NCBI RefSeq assembly: GCF_026343955.1
Contig: NZ_JAPKNI010000012.1
Location: forward strand, 43,232 to 107,231
DNA: 64,000 bases
From: Kaistia defluvii
Lineage (GTDB): Bacteria; Pseudomonadota; Alphaproteobacteria; Rhizobiales; Kaistiaceae
Direction: 5' to 3'
The notes below the pieces were generated by a model. That model was not told where the DNA came from, searched no databases, and was given only the letters and a program-made list of their open reading frames with translations. Positions 23,443 to 33,138 of this stretch are shown piece by piece. Every line of letters begins with the position of its first letter. The first letter of the stretch is position 1. Position numbers and translations under genes: made by a program.

Positions 23443-24903
23443 ATGACCGCCGCGATCATGTTCCAGGGCACGGGCTCGAATGTCGGCAAGTCGGTGCTCG
23501 TCGCCGGGCTGGCGCGGCTCTATGCGCGAAAAGGCATTCGCGTCGCGCCCTTCAAGCCGCAGAACATGTCGAACAATGCCGCCGTGACGGTGGATGGCGG
23601 CGAGATCGGCCGGGCACAGGCGCTGCAGGCGCGCGCCGCGGGACTTGAGCCCACCGTCCACATGAACCCTGTGCTGCTGAAGCCGGAGAGCGATACCGGC
23701 TCGCAGATCATCCTGCAGGGGCGCCGCTTCGGCACGATGCGGGCGCGCGAATATGGAAAGCGCAAGGCCGAGCTGCTGCCCAGCATCCTCGAAAGCTTCG
23801 AGCTGCTCGGGCGAAATGCCGATCTCATCCTTGTCGAAGGCGCCGGAAGCCCGGCCGAAATCAACCTGCGTTCCGGCGATATCGCCAATATGGGGTTCGC
23901 CGAGGCCGCCGGTCTGCCGGTGATCCTGATCGGCGACATCGATCGCGGCGGCGTCATCGCCAGCCTGGTCGGCACCCGCGCCGTGCTGCCGCAGGCCGCC
24001 CGCGACCGGATCCAGGCATTTCTCGTCAACAAGATGCGCGGCGATATCAGCCTGTTCGATGACGGCGTCGCCGCCATCCACGCCGCCACGGGCTGGCCGT
24101 CGCTCGGCGTGGTGCCGTGGTTCGCCGAGGCGCATCGGCTGCCGGCGGAGGATATTCTCGATCTCTCGGGCGGAAGCCTGCGCCCCGGAACGCTCAACAT
24201 CGCCGTGCCGGTGCTGCCGCGCATCGCCAATTTCGACGATCTCGACCCGTTGACGCTGGAGCCCGGCGTGTCGGTCGTTCTGGTACGGGCGGGAGAGGCG
24301 ATCCCGGTCTGCGATCTGGTTCTCATTCCCGGCTCGAAATCGACCATTGCCGACATGTCTTATCTGCGCGCGCAGGGTTGGGACATCGACATCCTGGCGC
24401 ATCGGCGGCGCGGCGGCCGGGTCATTGGCCTGTGCGGCGGCTATCAGATGCTGGGGCGGGTGATCGCCGATCCGGACGGGCTGGAGGGACCCACGCAGAG
24501 CGTGCCGGGGCTAGGCCTGCTCGATGTCGAGACGGTGCTGGCGGTCGACAAGACGACGGCTCCGTTCTCGGGTCGCGACGCTCGATCGGGCGTTGCGGTG
24601 TCGGGATATGAGATCCATCTCGGCCGCACCCACGGACCCGACACGGCGCGGCCCTGGCTGGAGCGCGAGGGCGCCGGCGAGGGGGCGATCTCCGCGGATG
24701 GCCGGGTGCGCGGCAGCTATGTGCATGGCCTGTTCGGCGGCGACGCTTTCCGACGCGGCTTCCTCGCCAGCCTTGGCGCGGACGTGTCGGATCTGGCTTA
24801 CGAGCTCGAAGTCGATCGCACGCTCGACAGGCTGGCCGATCATCTGGAGGAACACGTCGATACCGACGCGATCCTCAACTATGCAGGTATAGCCACACGA
24901 TAA
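23443..24903 (+). CDS. cobQ: Adenosylcobyric acid synthase CobQ
   Basis: Glutamine-dependent amidase that amidates four side chains of adenosylcobyrinic acid a,c-diamide. The 486 residues show an N-terminal dethiobiotin-synthase-like domain starting with [14 protein letters not shown] (P-loop residues ~9-17), the [10 protein letters not shown] motif, and a C-terminal triad glutaminase domain with catalytic Cys331 in [12 protein letters not shown] 23443 begins the family-like sequence; the frame is open upstream only through the palindromic repeat. The 3' end overlaps the convergent cobD by 29 nt. Confidence 0.95.
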   Translation: MTAAIMFQGTGSNVGKSVLVAGLARLYARKGIRVAPFKPQNMSNNAAVTVDGGEIGRAQALQARAAGLEPTVHMNPVLLKPESDTGSQIILQGRRFGTMRAREYGKRKAELLPSILESFELLGRNADLILVEGAGSPAEINLRSGDIANMGFAEAAGLPVILIGDIDRGGVIASLVGTRAVLPQAARDRIQAFLVNKMRGDISLFDDGVAAIHAATGWPSLGVVPWFAEAHRLPAEDILDLSGGSLRPGTLNIAVPVLPRIANFDDLDPLTLEPGVSVVLVRAGEAIPVCDLVLIPGSKSTIADMSYLRAQGWDIDILAHRRRGGRVIGLCGGYQMLGRVIADPDGLEGPTQSVPGLGLLDVETVLAVDKTTAPFSGRDARSGVAVSGYEIHLGRTHGPDTARPWLEREGAGEGAISADGRVRGSYVHGLFGGDAFRRGFLASLGADVSDLAYELEVDRTLDRLADHLEEHVDTDAILNYAGIATR

Positions 24904-25858
24904 GCGCGAGCACAGCGCCGGCCGCCGTTGCGACGCGCAGGATCTTCAGCGCGCGGCTGATGTCGCCGGGGCCGGCCTCGTGCCGGCCGCTATCGTTCAG
25001 GAACGGGTCTTCGACCACGCGCTCGCCATAGCGGCGCGGTCCGGCGAGCGCCAGGCCGAGCGCGCCGGCCATCGCGGCCTCCGGCCAGCCTGCATTCGGC
25101 GAGCGATGCTTTCGGGCGTCGTCCAGCATGACGAGCATGGATTGCTTGATCGTGCCGCCGACAAAGGGCGCTGCCATGGCGATGAGGAAGCCGGCGAGAC
25201 GGCTGGCGGGCAGGTTGACCAGATCGTCCAGCCGCGCCGCCGCCCAGCCGAAGGCCTCGTGCCGCGCCGTGCGGTGGCCGATCATCGAATCCGCCGTGTT
25301 GATCATCTTGTAGGCAAAGAGTCCGGGCAGGCCTAACACCGCGAACCAGAAGGCCGGCGCCACGACGCCATCGGAAAAGTTCTCGGCCGTCGATTCGATC
25401 GCGGCGCGGGTGACACCAGACTTGTCCAGGCTGTCGGGATCGCGGCCGACGATCATCGAGACCGCCTTGCGCGCGTCGTCGAGCCCGCCGGAATGGAAGG
25501 CGTTGAGCACGCGGGCGACGTGATCATGGAGGCTGCGGCTCGCCAGCAGCACCGAGGCGATGAAGGGGATGAGCGCGATGCCATAGGGAATGCGCGCCAC
25601 CAGCCGCTCGACCAGCAAGCCCGCGAACCAGGCGATGGCGACGAGGACGATCACGACGCCGACACCGGCGGCGCGGCGGATGCCTGAAGCCGCCGTGTCG
25701 CGATTGAACGCCCGGTCGCAAAAGCCGATCAGCGCGCCGAACCAGGTGACCGGATGGGGCAGGCGGCGCCAGAGGCAGTCGGGATCGCCGATCAACGCAT
25801 CGAGGCCGATGGCGGCGATCAGCAGCAGAAGGCGAAGGTCGAACGGGAATCCGGTCAT
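24875..25858 (-). CDS. cobD: Adenosylcobinamide-phosphate synthase CobD (CbiB)
   Basis: Membrane enzyme that joins an aminopropanol(-phosphate) arm to adenosylcobyric acid. The 327-residue product has several hydrophobic helices, the [18 protein letters not shown] motif near the start, and the family signature [17 protein letters not shown] near the middle, followed by [17 protein letters not shown] 25858 opens the conserved N-terminus; the much longer open frame upstream runs through btuF in another phase. The stop codon of btuF is 4 nt upstream, so the two probably form one minus-strand transcript. Confidence 0.94.
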   Translation of the reverse strand: MTGFPFDLRLLLLIAAIGLDALIGDPDCLWRRLPHPVTWFGALIGFCDRAFNRDTAASGIRRAAGVGVVIVLVAIAWFAGLLVERLVARIPYGIALIPFIASVLLASRSLHDHVARVLNAFHSGGLDDARKAVSMIVGRDPDSLDKSGVTRAAIESTAENFSDGVVAPAFWFAVLGLPGLFAYKMINTADSMIGHRTARHEAFGWAAARLDDLVNLPASRLAGFLIAMAAPFVGGTIKQSMLVMLDDARKHRSPNAGWPEAAMAGALGLALAGPRRYGERVVEDPFLNDSGRHEAGPGDISRALKILRVATAAGAVLALIVWLYLHS

Positions 25859-25862
25859 GCGA

Positions 25863-26726
25863 TCACGAACCGCCCAGCTTGGCACGCTCGGCGGCCAGCG
25901 TTTCGATCGCCTCGGGCAGGGAAGGTCCAGCGCAGATGGTGAGCCGGCCGGGCAGGGCGATGCGGCGCTCGGGCGGGTAGAGCTCGCGCAAGGCGGGATG
26001 CGCCAGCAGCGCGCTACCCTGGTCGGCGGCGACGGTCTGCGCGTCCGCCACGACCAGCATGTCCGGCCTGTCGGTAACGATCCGCTCCAGCGGCACGAAA
26101 CCGCCTGTCTTGCCGGCAAGCTGACCGCCCATGTCGGCAAAGCCGGCAAGGCGCAGCAATTCGCCGGTCAGCGTGTTCTGCCCGGTGACATAGCCGCGGC
26201 GCTGGTAGACGGCGACGGTGGGCGGATGCGAGCCGGCCGGCACACCGGCGGTGGCCTTGGCGCGGGCGGCTTCGATGCGGGCGATCAGCGTATTGCCGCG
26301 TTCGGGGTGTCCGAGCAAGGCCGCGACGTCCCGGATCTGGGCGATCGAATCGTCGATCGATTTCACCGTGTCGAGTTCGACGACCTTGAAACCCAGCCGC
26401 TTCAGCATCGAGCGCGTCTCGCGCTTGGTGAAGCGTCCGGCGAGAACGAGGTCGGGATCGCGCTGGATCACGGTTTCGGCCGCGCCCGCGTCATGCGGAA
26501 ACGCCTTGGCCTGTTCGGCGAGGTAGGAATAGGCGGGATCGGTCGCATAGAGCGAAAGCGCGGCGATCTGCGCGGGATCGGCCAGCGCCAGCAGCAACTG
26601 GTCGGCGCACGCATTGATCGAGACGATCCGCTTCGGCGCATCCACGGGCGGGGCTTCGGCCAGCGCAGGGCCGGCGAGTGCCCATGCTGCCACAATCAAA
26701 CCGAACCTGTTGACCCACGCGCGCAT
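25863..26726 (-). CDS. btuF: Cobalamin/iron-chelate ABC transporter substrate-binding protein (BtuF-like)
   Basis: Periplasmic receptor delivering corrinoid to the BtuCD importer. The 287 residues contain a signal peptide cut near ALA-EAPP, then PKRIVSINACADQLLLALAD, a family III (helical-backbone) binding protein opening typical of BtuF-like proteins, and the RGYVTGQNTLTGELLRLAGF segment. ATG 26726 is used because the signal peptide starts here; the frame stays open far upstream antisense to btuB without meaning. It is divergent from btuB-btuC-btuD and adjoins cobD, so cobalamin is the most likely ligand, although a heme or siderophore ligand is not excluded. Confidence 0.85.
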   Translation of the reverse strand: MRAWVNRFGLIVAAWALAGPALAEAPPVDAPKRIVSINACADQLLLALADPAQIAALSLYATDPAYSYLAEQAKAFPHDAGAAETVIQRDPDLVLAGRFTKRETRSMLKRLGFKVVELDTVKSIDDSIAQIRDVAALLGHPERGNTLIARIEAARAKATAGVPAGSHPPTVAVYQRRGYVTGQNTLTGELLRLAGFADMGGQLAGKTGGFVPLERIVTDRPDMLVVADAQTVAADQGSALLAHPALRELYPPERRIALPGRLTICAGPSLPEAIETLAAERAKLGGS

Positions 26727-26861
26727 GACGTGCGCTCCCGCTTGCAGTGACCAGGGTCCTCGTCTACCGCTTCTGGAGCGGGCGGCAAAGCCGTTCGCGG
26801 GGTCCGGGACACACACGTGACGGGCGCGACGACCAGATCGATCCAAACCGAGGTCTGCCTG

Positions 26862-28802
26862 ATGAGTTTCTTCGAACGGCGCCGGGGGCGCGCCGCTCTC
26901 TCCCTTTTTGCCACGCTTCCTGTCCTGCTGGCCGCCCATGCGGCACGCGCGGACGATTTGGAAGAGATTGTCGTGACCGCCTATCGCGGTCCGACCGACA
27001 TTTCCAAATCCGGCAGCGCGATCACCGTCATACCCGGCGACAAGATCAACAACGCCTCGCCCGGGTCGCTGGTCGATGTGCTGCGCCAGGTCCCGGGCCT
27101 GACCGTCACCCAGTCGGGTGGTCCGGGCGGCACGACCGAAGTCAGCATCCGCGGCGCCGAGGCCGGCCACACGCTGGTGCTGGTCGACGGCATAAGGGTC
27201 AACGATCCGGCAAGCGCCCGCAACAGCTTCGACTTCGCCGTGTTCTCGCCGACCGACATCGAGCGGGTCGAAATCCTGCGCGGACCCCAAAGCGCGCTCT
27301 ATGGTTCGGACGCCATGGGCGGCGTCATAAACATCATCACCAGGAAGCGCACCGGCGCGCTCTCGATGACCGTCGGCGCCGAGGGAGGTAGCTACGACAC
27401 CTTCGCCGGCAATGCGGCGGCGGGCGGCAGCATCGGTCCGGCCAGCTTTTCGGTCAGCGGCACGATGTTCAATACCCATGGTTTTTCGCGCGTCGGCGAT
27501 CGCGACAATGGCGAGCCGGACGGCACCAAGAAGCTGGCCGGCTCCGCGCGGGCGAGCTTCGATGCCGGCGACGGCAAGAGCCTGAGCTTCGGCGTCACCG
27601 CCTACCACCAGGAATCGGATGTCGAGAAGGGCTCCAAGCCCGCCGACGACCTGCCAGGCTACGAGCGCGACCGCGATGTGCTGACGGCGTTCGGCCGCTT
27701 CGAATTCGAGGGCTTCGATGGCCGGGTCAACAACCAGTTCACGGTGTTCGGCACCCAGACCACCAGCCGCTATACCGAGCCGCTGACGACGACCTTCCGC
27801 GGCCGGGTCGGCGATTCCACCGGTGACGATTTCGGGGCCGAGTACCAGGCCACCATCGACATGGCGCGCTATGGCTCGCTGATCGTCGGCGCACGGGCCG
27901 AGCAGGAGTCGGGCTCGCAGGATACCACCACGACGTCGCTCGGCGGCGTCGCGAGCACGGTCGACAATTTCGACAATGCCCGAACCCTGCTGGCCGTCTT
28001 TGCCATGCAGCAGTTCACGCTGTTCGACAATCTCAACCTGTCGCTCGGCGGGCGCTATGACGAGGATGTCGACGGGCAGGGGTTCCTGACCGGACGCGCC
28101 ACGGCCGCCTATCTGATCGACCAGACCGGCACCAAGCTGCGCGGCAGCTTCGGCAACGCGGCCAAGCGGCCGACCATGTTCCAGCTCTACGACGCGCAGT
28201 ACGGCAATCCCGATCTCATCGACGAGGAGAGCTATGGCGGCGATGTCGGCATCGACCAGGAACTGTTCGACGGCCGGGTGAACGTCTCGCTCACCGGTTT
28301 CTACAACAACTTCACCAATCTGATCGAATTCCAGTCCAAGGCCCTGCCGGACTATCCGAAGTCGAGCTACTACAACATCAAGAGCGCCGAGACGTCCGGC
28401 CTCGAACTCTCGGCGGAGGCCATTCTCTGGCCGTCCGTGCTGAAGGCGACTGGTTCCTACACCTATATGCGCGCCATCAATCTCGACACCGACCTGCCGC
28501 TGTCGCGTCGGCCGCAGAATAGCGGCTCGCTGACGCTGACATACACCGGCATCGAGAATTTCGAGTTCGGCGCCACGGCGATCTTCGTGGGGGACCGCTT
28601 CAACAACGACGCCAAGACGGCGGCGGCGCTGGTTCCGCTCGAGAGCTATACCAAGATCGACCTGAGCGCGTCCTACAGGCTCAATCCCGAGACGACGCTC
28701 TACGCCCGGCTCGAGAACCTGACCAACGTCGAATACCAGGACGCCTTCGGCTACAACAATGCCGGCCGTTCGGCCTATGTCGGATTGAGATGGACACATT
28801 GA
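26862..28802 (+). CDS. btuB: TonB-dependent cobalamin receptor (BtuB-like)
   Basis: Outer-membrane barrel receptor, 646 residues, with a signal peptide (ending HAARA-DDLE), a TonB-box-like stretch LEEIVVTAYRGP, a plug domain with LRQVPGLTVTQSGGPGGTTEVSIRGAE, and a C-terminal segment ending in the aromatic-rich AYVGLRWTH. ATG 26862 begins the signal peptide; the GTG at 26817 would add 15 unneeded residues. BtuB identity is inferred from the neighbours btuF, btuC, btuD and cob genes. Unlike the cbt operon, its 135-nt upstream region holds no cobalamin riboswitch that I can see. Confidence 0.88.
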   Translation: MSFFERRRGRAALSLFATLPVLLAAHAARADDLEEIVVTAYRGPTDISKSGSAITVIPGDKINNASPGSLVDVLRQVPGLTVTQSGGPGGTTEVSIRGAEAGHTLVLVDGIRVNDPASARNSFDFAVFSPTDIERVEILRGPQSALYGSDAMGGVINIITRKRTGALSMTVGAEGGSYDTFAGNAAAGGSIGPASFSVSGTMFNTHGFSRVGDRDNGEPDGTKKLAGSARASFDAGDGKSLSFGVTAYHQESDVEKGSKPADDLPGYERDRDVLTAFGRFEFEGFDGRVNNQFTVFGTQTTSRYTEPLTTTFRGRVGDSTGDDFGAEYQATIDMARYGSLIVGARAEQESGSQDTTTTSLGGVASTVDNFDNARTLLAVFAMQQFTLFDNLNLSLGGRYDEDVDGQGFLTGRATAAYLIDQTGTKLRGSFGNAAKRPTMFQLYDAQYGNPDLIDEESYGGDVGIDQELFDGRVNVSLTGFYNNFTNLIEFQSKALPDYPKSSYYNIKSAETSGLELSAEAILWPSVLKATGSYTYMRAINLDTDLPLSRRPQNSGSLTLTYTGIENFEFGATAIFVGDRFNNDAKTAAALVPLESYTKIDLSASYRLNPETTLYARLENLTNVEYQDAFGYNNAGRSAYVGLRWTH

Positions 28803-29835
28803 CAGCACCCAGGTCGGATCTGTTGCGCAGGCCAGCGGCAAGCCGCTGGCTCGTGCCCGGCCTGGTGGCGCTCGTCTTCGTGCTGTTCCTTTTGTCGCTC
28901 GGTGTCGGGCCGGTCCTGCTGCCGCTCAGGGCGGTGGTCGATGGTCTGCTCGGCACGGGCGACGAAGCGGCTCGTCTCATCGTGCGTGAAATCCGCCTGC
29001 CGCGCGCCATCCTGTCGGTGGCGATCGGCTTCTCGCTCGGCCTTGCCGGCGCCTCGCTTCAGGGCCTGTTGCGCAATCCGCTGGCGTCGCCGTCTCTGTT
29101 CGGCGCGCCTTCCGCGGCGGCCTTCGGCGCGGTGCTGGTCATCGCCTTCGGCGTCTTCGACGCGCTCTCCGTCTTCCTGCCGATGGCGGCGATGCTGGGC
29201 GCGCTGCTTTCCGTCGGCCTGCTGCTGCTGATCGCCGGCCCTCGCGCCAGCCTGCTGGTGATCATTCTGGCCGGCCTCGCCATATCGAGCCTGGCCGGGG
29301 CGGCGACCTCGCTGGCGCTCAACCTGGCGCCAAACCCGTTCGCGGCGCTGGAGATCGCCTTCTGGCTGCTCGGTTCGCTGGAGGATCGCAGCATGCAGCA
29401 CGTCTTCATCGCGCTGCCCTTCATCGTGGCGGGTTGCCTGCTGCTTTTCGTCGACGGCCGCGCCTTCCGCGCCCTGACGCTCGGCGAGGATGCGGCGGCG
29501 AGCCTCGGCATCCAGCTCAACCGCGTGCGGCTGCGCGTCGTGCTCGGCGTGGCGCTGGCGGTCGGCGGCGGCGTCGCCGTCGCCGGCACGATCGGCTTCG
29601 TCGGCCTGGTGGCCCCGCATCTGGTGCGTCCCTTCGTGCGCCATGATCCGGCGAGGCTGATGTGGCCCGCGGCGCTCGCCGGCGCGGCGCTGCTGACGGC
29701 GGCGGACATCCTGGTGCGCATCATCCCGGCCCAGAACGAGATCAAGGTCGGCGTCGTCACGGCGCTGATCGGCGCACCGCTTTTCATCGGGCTCGTATTC
29801 CGCCATCGGCGCGGGCTGACCGGCGAGGTGGCCTG

Positions 29836-29836
<1 letters not shown>
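28790..29836 (+). CDS. btuC: Cobalamin ABC transporter permease (BtuC/FecCD family)
   Basis: Inner-membrane permease with about ten transmembrane helices over 348 residues. Family segments include REIRLPRAILSVAIGFSLGLAGASLQGLLRNPLA near residue 65 and GTIGFVGLVAPHLVRPFV near 266, both hallmarks of FecCD-type permeases. The start overlaps the btuB end by 13 nt and the stop overlaps the btuD start by 1 nt, showing a tight operon. Confidence 0.92.
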
Positions 29837-30609
<773 letters not shown>

Positions 30610-30710
30610 ATTATCGCAGATTTTCCGGCCCGCGAGGGAACCGTTCGGGATGCAGCGCGTTGTGGCGCTGGCGTTCCTCGCATTCTCTCCTACCCGGTAC
30701 CCAATCCACC

Positions 30711-30857
30711 ATGAATAGAAATACGCTTTATCTCCTCGTCGGAGCCTTGATCGTCGTCGTCATCGGTCTCGGCGTCTATGTGTACAACGAGCAGACCAAG
30801 CCGAAGGGCGTCGAGATCCAGGTCGACAAATCCGGCATCTCCATCCAGGAAAACTAA
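30711..30857 (+). CDS. Small single-pass membrane protein of unknown function
   Basis: A 48-residue protein with one hydrophobic helix (about residues 5-25, YLLVGALIVVVIGLGVYVY) and a short polar C-terminal tail ending GISIQEN. The tail after the helix, with alternating polar residues, suggests a periplasmic or cytoplasmic anchor segment. ATG 30711 opens the sequence; no strong ribosome-binding site is seen just upstream. Small proteins of this form occur widely in rhizobia without known function. A ttggcc-gaga-ggccaa hairpin follows the stop but has no T-run. Confidence 0.6.
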   Translation: MNRNTLYLLVGALIVVVIGLGVYVYNEQTKPKGVEIQVDKSGISIQEN

Positions 30858-30939
30858 GTCTTTGGCCGAGAGGCCAAGGACCTGACATCCAAGGATCTGC
30901 CAATGCCGCGTTCGGACACGCCGGGCGCGGCAGCGGCAT

Positions 30940-31371
30940 CTAGATGGTGGGCTCGGTATCCTTGACCAACGAGCAACCGGCGATTTTCCACGTGCCATCC
31001 GGTTGCTTCTCGAAACGATAGAGCGCCACCCAGTTCCGTCCGTCCGGGCCGGTGACATAGACCTTCTGCACCAGGCCGATCGGGCTGTCGGTCACCTTGC
31101 CATAGGCGAGGCTCTGCGGTCGGTAGATCGGCGGGTATGCCTGCTTCACCATGCCGATGAAGATGTCGGGCGACGGGAACATCTTCCGGATGCCCGGCGC
31201 CGCCAGGTCATAGGCGGCGGCGCCGTCATCGCGCTGGAAGGCGGCCAGCTGGTCCTGAACAAGCTGCTTCAAAAGGCTCTGCTCGGACGAGGTCGGCTCG
31301 GCGGCGACGGCTGCGGTCGACAGCAGCGAGGTCGCCATCAGGAAGACGATCGCGAAGGCTATGCGGGTCAT
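30940..31371 (-). CDS. Secreted DUF4864-type protein
   Basis: A 143-residue protein with a signal peptide (MTRIAFAIVFLMATSLL... cut near VAA-EPTS) and a domain resembling DUF4864: QLVQDQLAAFQRDDGAAAYDL, then FIGMVKQAYPPIYRP, and a C-terminal WKIAGCSLVKD. Its fold is likely NTF2-like from the pattern, but its function is unknown. It stands alone on the minus strand between two plus-strand genes. Confidence 0.7.
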   Translation of the reverse strand: MTRIAFAIVFLMATSLLSTAAVAAEPTSSEQSLLKQLVQDQLAAFQRDDGAAAYDLAAPGIRKMFPSPDIFIGMVKQAYPPIYRPQSLAYGKVTDSPIGLVQKVYVTGPDGRNWVALYRFEKQPDGTWKIAGCSLVKDTEPTI

Positions 31372-31559
31372 GTTGAGGCTCTCCGGCGCTTCGGCAAGGT
31401 CGCAACGATCCTTCCGTTGAACTAGCTACGCAGGACGCGTCGGCAAGGTTTCGAGGCAGTGACTCTTTCCGTCTTGTCGCGTGCCGCGTCGGGGCGATTG
31501 CGGGGAGGGGACCGGACCTGATATCCCGTCCCTCACGCAACGCACTGCCGGAGGCCCCG

Positions 31560-31796
31560 ATGCGAGCCCTTTTCGTCCAGATCAAGTGCCATCTCGGCCG
31601 TGCCTATGAAGTGGCGAATGCCATCGCCGATGCGGAGATCGCCTCGGAGATCTACTCGACCGCCGGCGAGTTCGACCTGCTGGTCAAGTTCTACCTTCCC
31701 GATGACGCCGATCCCGGCCATTTCGTCACCGAATCGGTGCAGCGCTTCGACGGCATTCGCGACACGCGCACGATCATGACATTCCGGGCGTTCTAG
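31560..31796 (+). CDS. Stand-alone Lrp/AsnC effector-binding (RAM) domain protein
   Basis: A 78-residue protein made only of the ligand-binding domain seen at the C-terminus of Lrp/AsnC regulators (VQIKCHLGRAYEVANAIAD, then STAGEFDLLVKFYLP and TRTIMTF). It lacks a helix-turn-helix, so it cannot bind DNA by the usual route. Such proteins form ring-like oligomers that bind amino acids or other effectors. The ATG at 31560 fits the domain edge. It is flanked by about 190-240 nt of spacer on each side, so it appears monocistronic. Confidence 0.85.
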   Translation: MRALFVQIKCHLGRAYEVANAIADAEIASEIYSTAGEFDLLVKFYLPDDADPGHFVTESVQRFDGIRDTRTIMTFRAF

Positions 31797-32037
31797 AGGC
31801 GGTTCCGCGAGGCCGGCACGCCGGGCCCCCGCCGATTGAACACGGGTTCGCGCCGTTTCCATTCTGCCACCCGTCCGAATTTTCCCGCAGACACGCGTTT
31901 CCGCGCTTGCAACTTGGGCGGGAGGCCATCCATCGTTAGCCATTTCGGCGATCTGCTGCGTCGGTCCGGTTTCGAATGCCATCGCGCAGGACGCGGCATT
32001 GAAGTCATCGGACCGCGACGTGTCTCAGGAGACGATT

Positions 32038-33138
32038 GTGACTGCATCCGATACCTCCGCTCCCGCTGCTCCCGAAAATGCGACCAAGCACCCGGGATTG
32101 CGGCGGATCCTGCTCCTTGCCGGGCCGGTGGTCGCCATCCTCGTCGGCCTCTGGCTCTACCTGAGCGGCGGACAATATGTGACCGAGGACGACGCCTATG
32201 TCGGGGCGGCCAATGTCACCATCACCCCGCAGGTTTCGGGTCAGGTCATCCGGGTCGCCGTCGCCACCAACCAGATGGTGCAGCAGGATCAACTCCTGTT
32301 CGAAATCGACCCGGAGCCGTTCCAGATCGCGCTCGACAGGGCCAACGCCAATCTGGCCGAGGCCAGCGAAAAGCTGCAGGGACTTCTCCTCACCTATAAT
32401 CAGGACCAGGCGAGCGTTGCGCAGTCGAAGGCCGACGTGACCTTCGCGCAGCAGGAGTTCGATCGGGTCGCCGCCCTGGTGAAGGAGAAGGTCGAGACCC
32501 AGGCCGAGCTTGACCAGGCGCAGCGCACCCTGCGCGTCGCGCAGCAGGCCCAGCGCGCCGCCGAATCCGGGGCCGCCGCGACGCTGGCGGAGTTCGGCGG
32601 CAGCGTCGACAAGCCGATCGAGCAGCATGCCGCCTATCTCGCGGCCAAGGCGGAGGTGGAACTGGCGGCGCGAAATGTACGGCTGACCAAGGTTCTGGCG
32701 CCCTTTGCCGGCACCGTGACCCAGGTCGAGAACATCCAGCCGGGCAGCTTCCTGACGATCGGCCAGGCGGCCTTCTCCCTGATTGGCCTGCAGAGCTGGA
32801 TTGACGCCAACATCAAGGAAACCGATCTCACCCACATCAAGGTCGGCGATCCCGCGACGGTCACCCTCGATTCCTATCCCGATCAGGTGCTGAAGGCCGA
32901 GGTACAGAGCATCACGCCGGCCAGCGGCTCGGTCTTTGCGCTGCTGCCGGCGCAGAATGCCTCGGGCAACTGGGTCAAGGTCGTGCAGCGCATGCCCGTC
33001 CGGCTCAAGATCACCACGGAAGACCCGGGCGTAGTGCTGCGCGACGGCGCCAGCGCCACTGTATCCATCGACACCGGCTATCACCGCTCGCTCGCGACGC
33101 TCTGGCGGGACCTCCTGGGAATGGTGGGGATCGACTGA
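32038..33138 (+). CDS. Membrane-fusion/periplasmic adaptor (HlyD/EmrA family)
   Basis: Adaptor of a tripartite multidrug exporter. The 366-residue product has a short cytoplasmic N-terminus, one membrane helix (residues ~24-42), then VTEDDAYVGAANVTITPQVSGQV, the start of a biotinyl-lipoyl-like domain, a long coiled coil (residues ~95-200), and VLAPFAGTVTQVENIQPG. The start chosen is GTG 32038, preceded by AGGAGA with 5-nt spacing; a TTG at 31999 is in frame but has a weaker site. Its stop overlaps the following MFS gene by 1 nt, the usual emrA-emrB arrangement. Confidence 0.9.
   Translation: MTASDTSAPAAPENATKHPGLRRILLLAGPVVAILVGLWLYLSGGQYVTEDDAYVGAANVTITPQVSGQVIRVAVATNQMVQQDQLLFEIDPEPFQIALDRANANLAEASEKLQGLLLTYNQDQASVAQSKADVTFAQQEFDRVAALVKEKVETQAELDQAQRTLRVAQQAQRAAESGAAATLAEFGGSVDKPIEQHAAYLAAKAEVELAARNVRLTKVLAPFAGTVTQVENIQPGSFLTIGQAAFSLIGLQSWIDANIKETDLTHIKVGDPATVTLDSYPDQVLKAEVQSITPASGSVFALLPAQNASGNWVKVVQRMPVRLKITTEDPGVVLRDGASATVSIDTGYHRSLATLWRDLLGMVGID

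Noticed and set aside
26727..26861. A second cobalamin riboswitch between btuF and btuB
   Set aside because: The region is only 135 nt and neither strand shows the B12 box or other conserved blocks.
25863..28841. A 992-codon open frame on the minus strand covering btuF and the antisense of btuB
   Set aside because: Only the last 287 codons form a protein (btuF, with its own signal peptide at 26726). The rest mirrors the btuB codons in a GC-rich genome and has no family-like sequence.
30860..30882. Terminator after the 48-aa membrane protein
   Set aside because: There is a short ttggcc/ggccaa hairpin but no T-run on either strand, so function is not supported.
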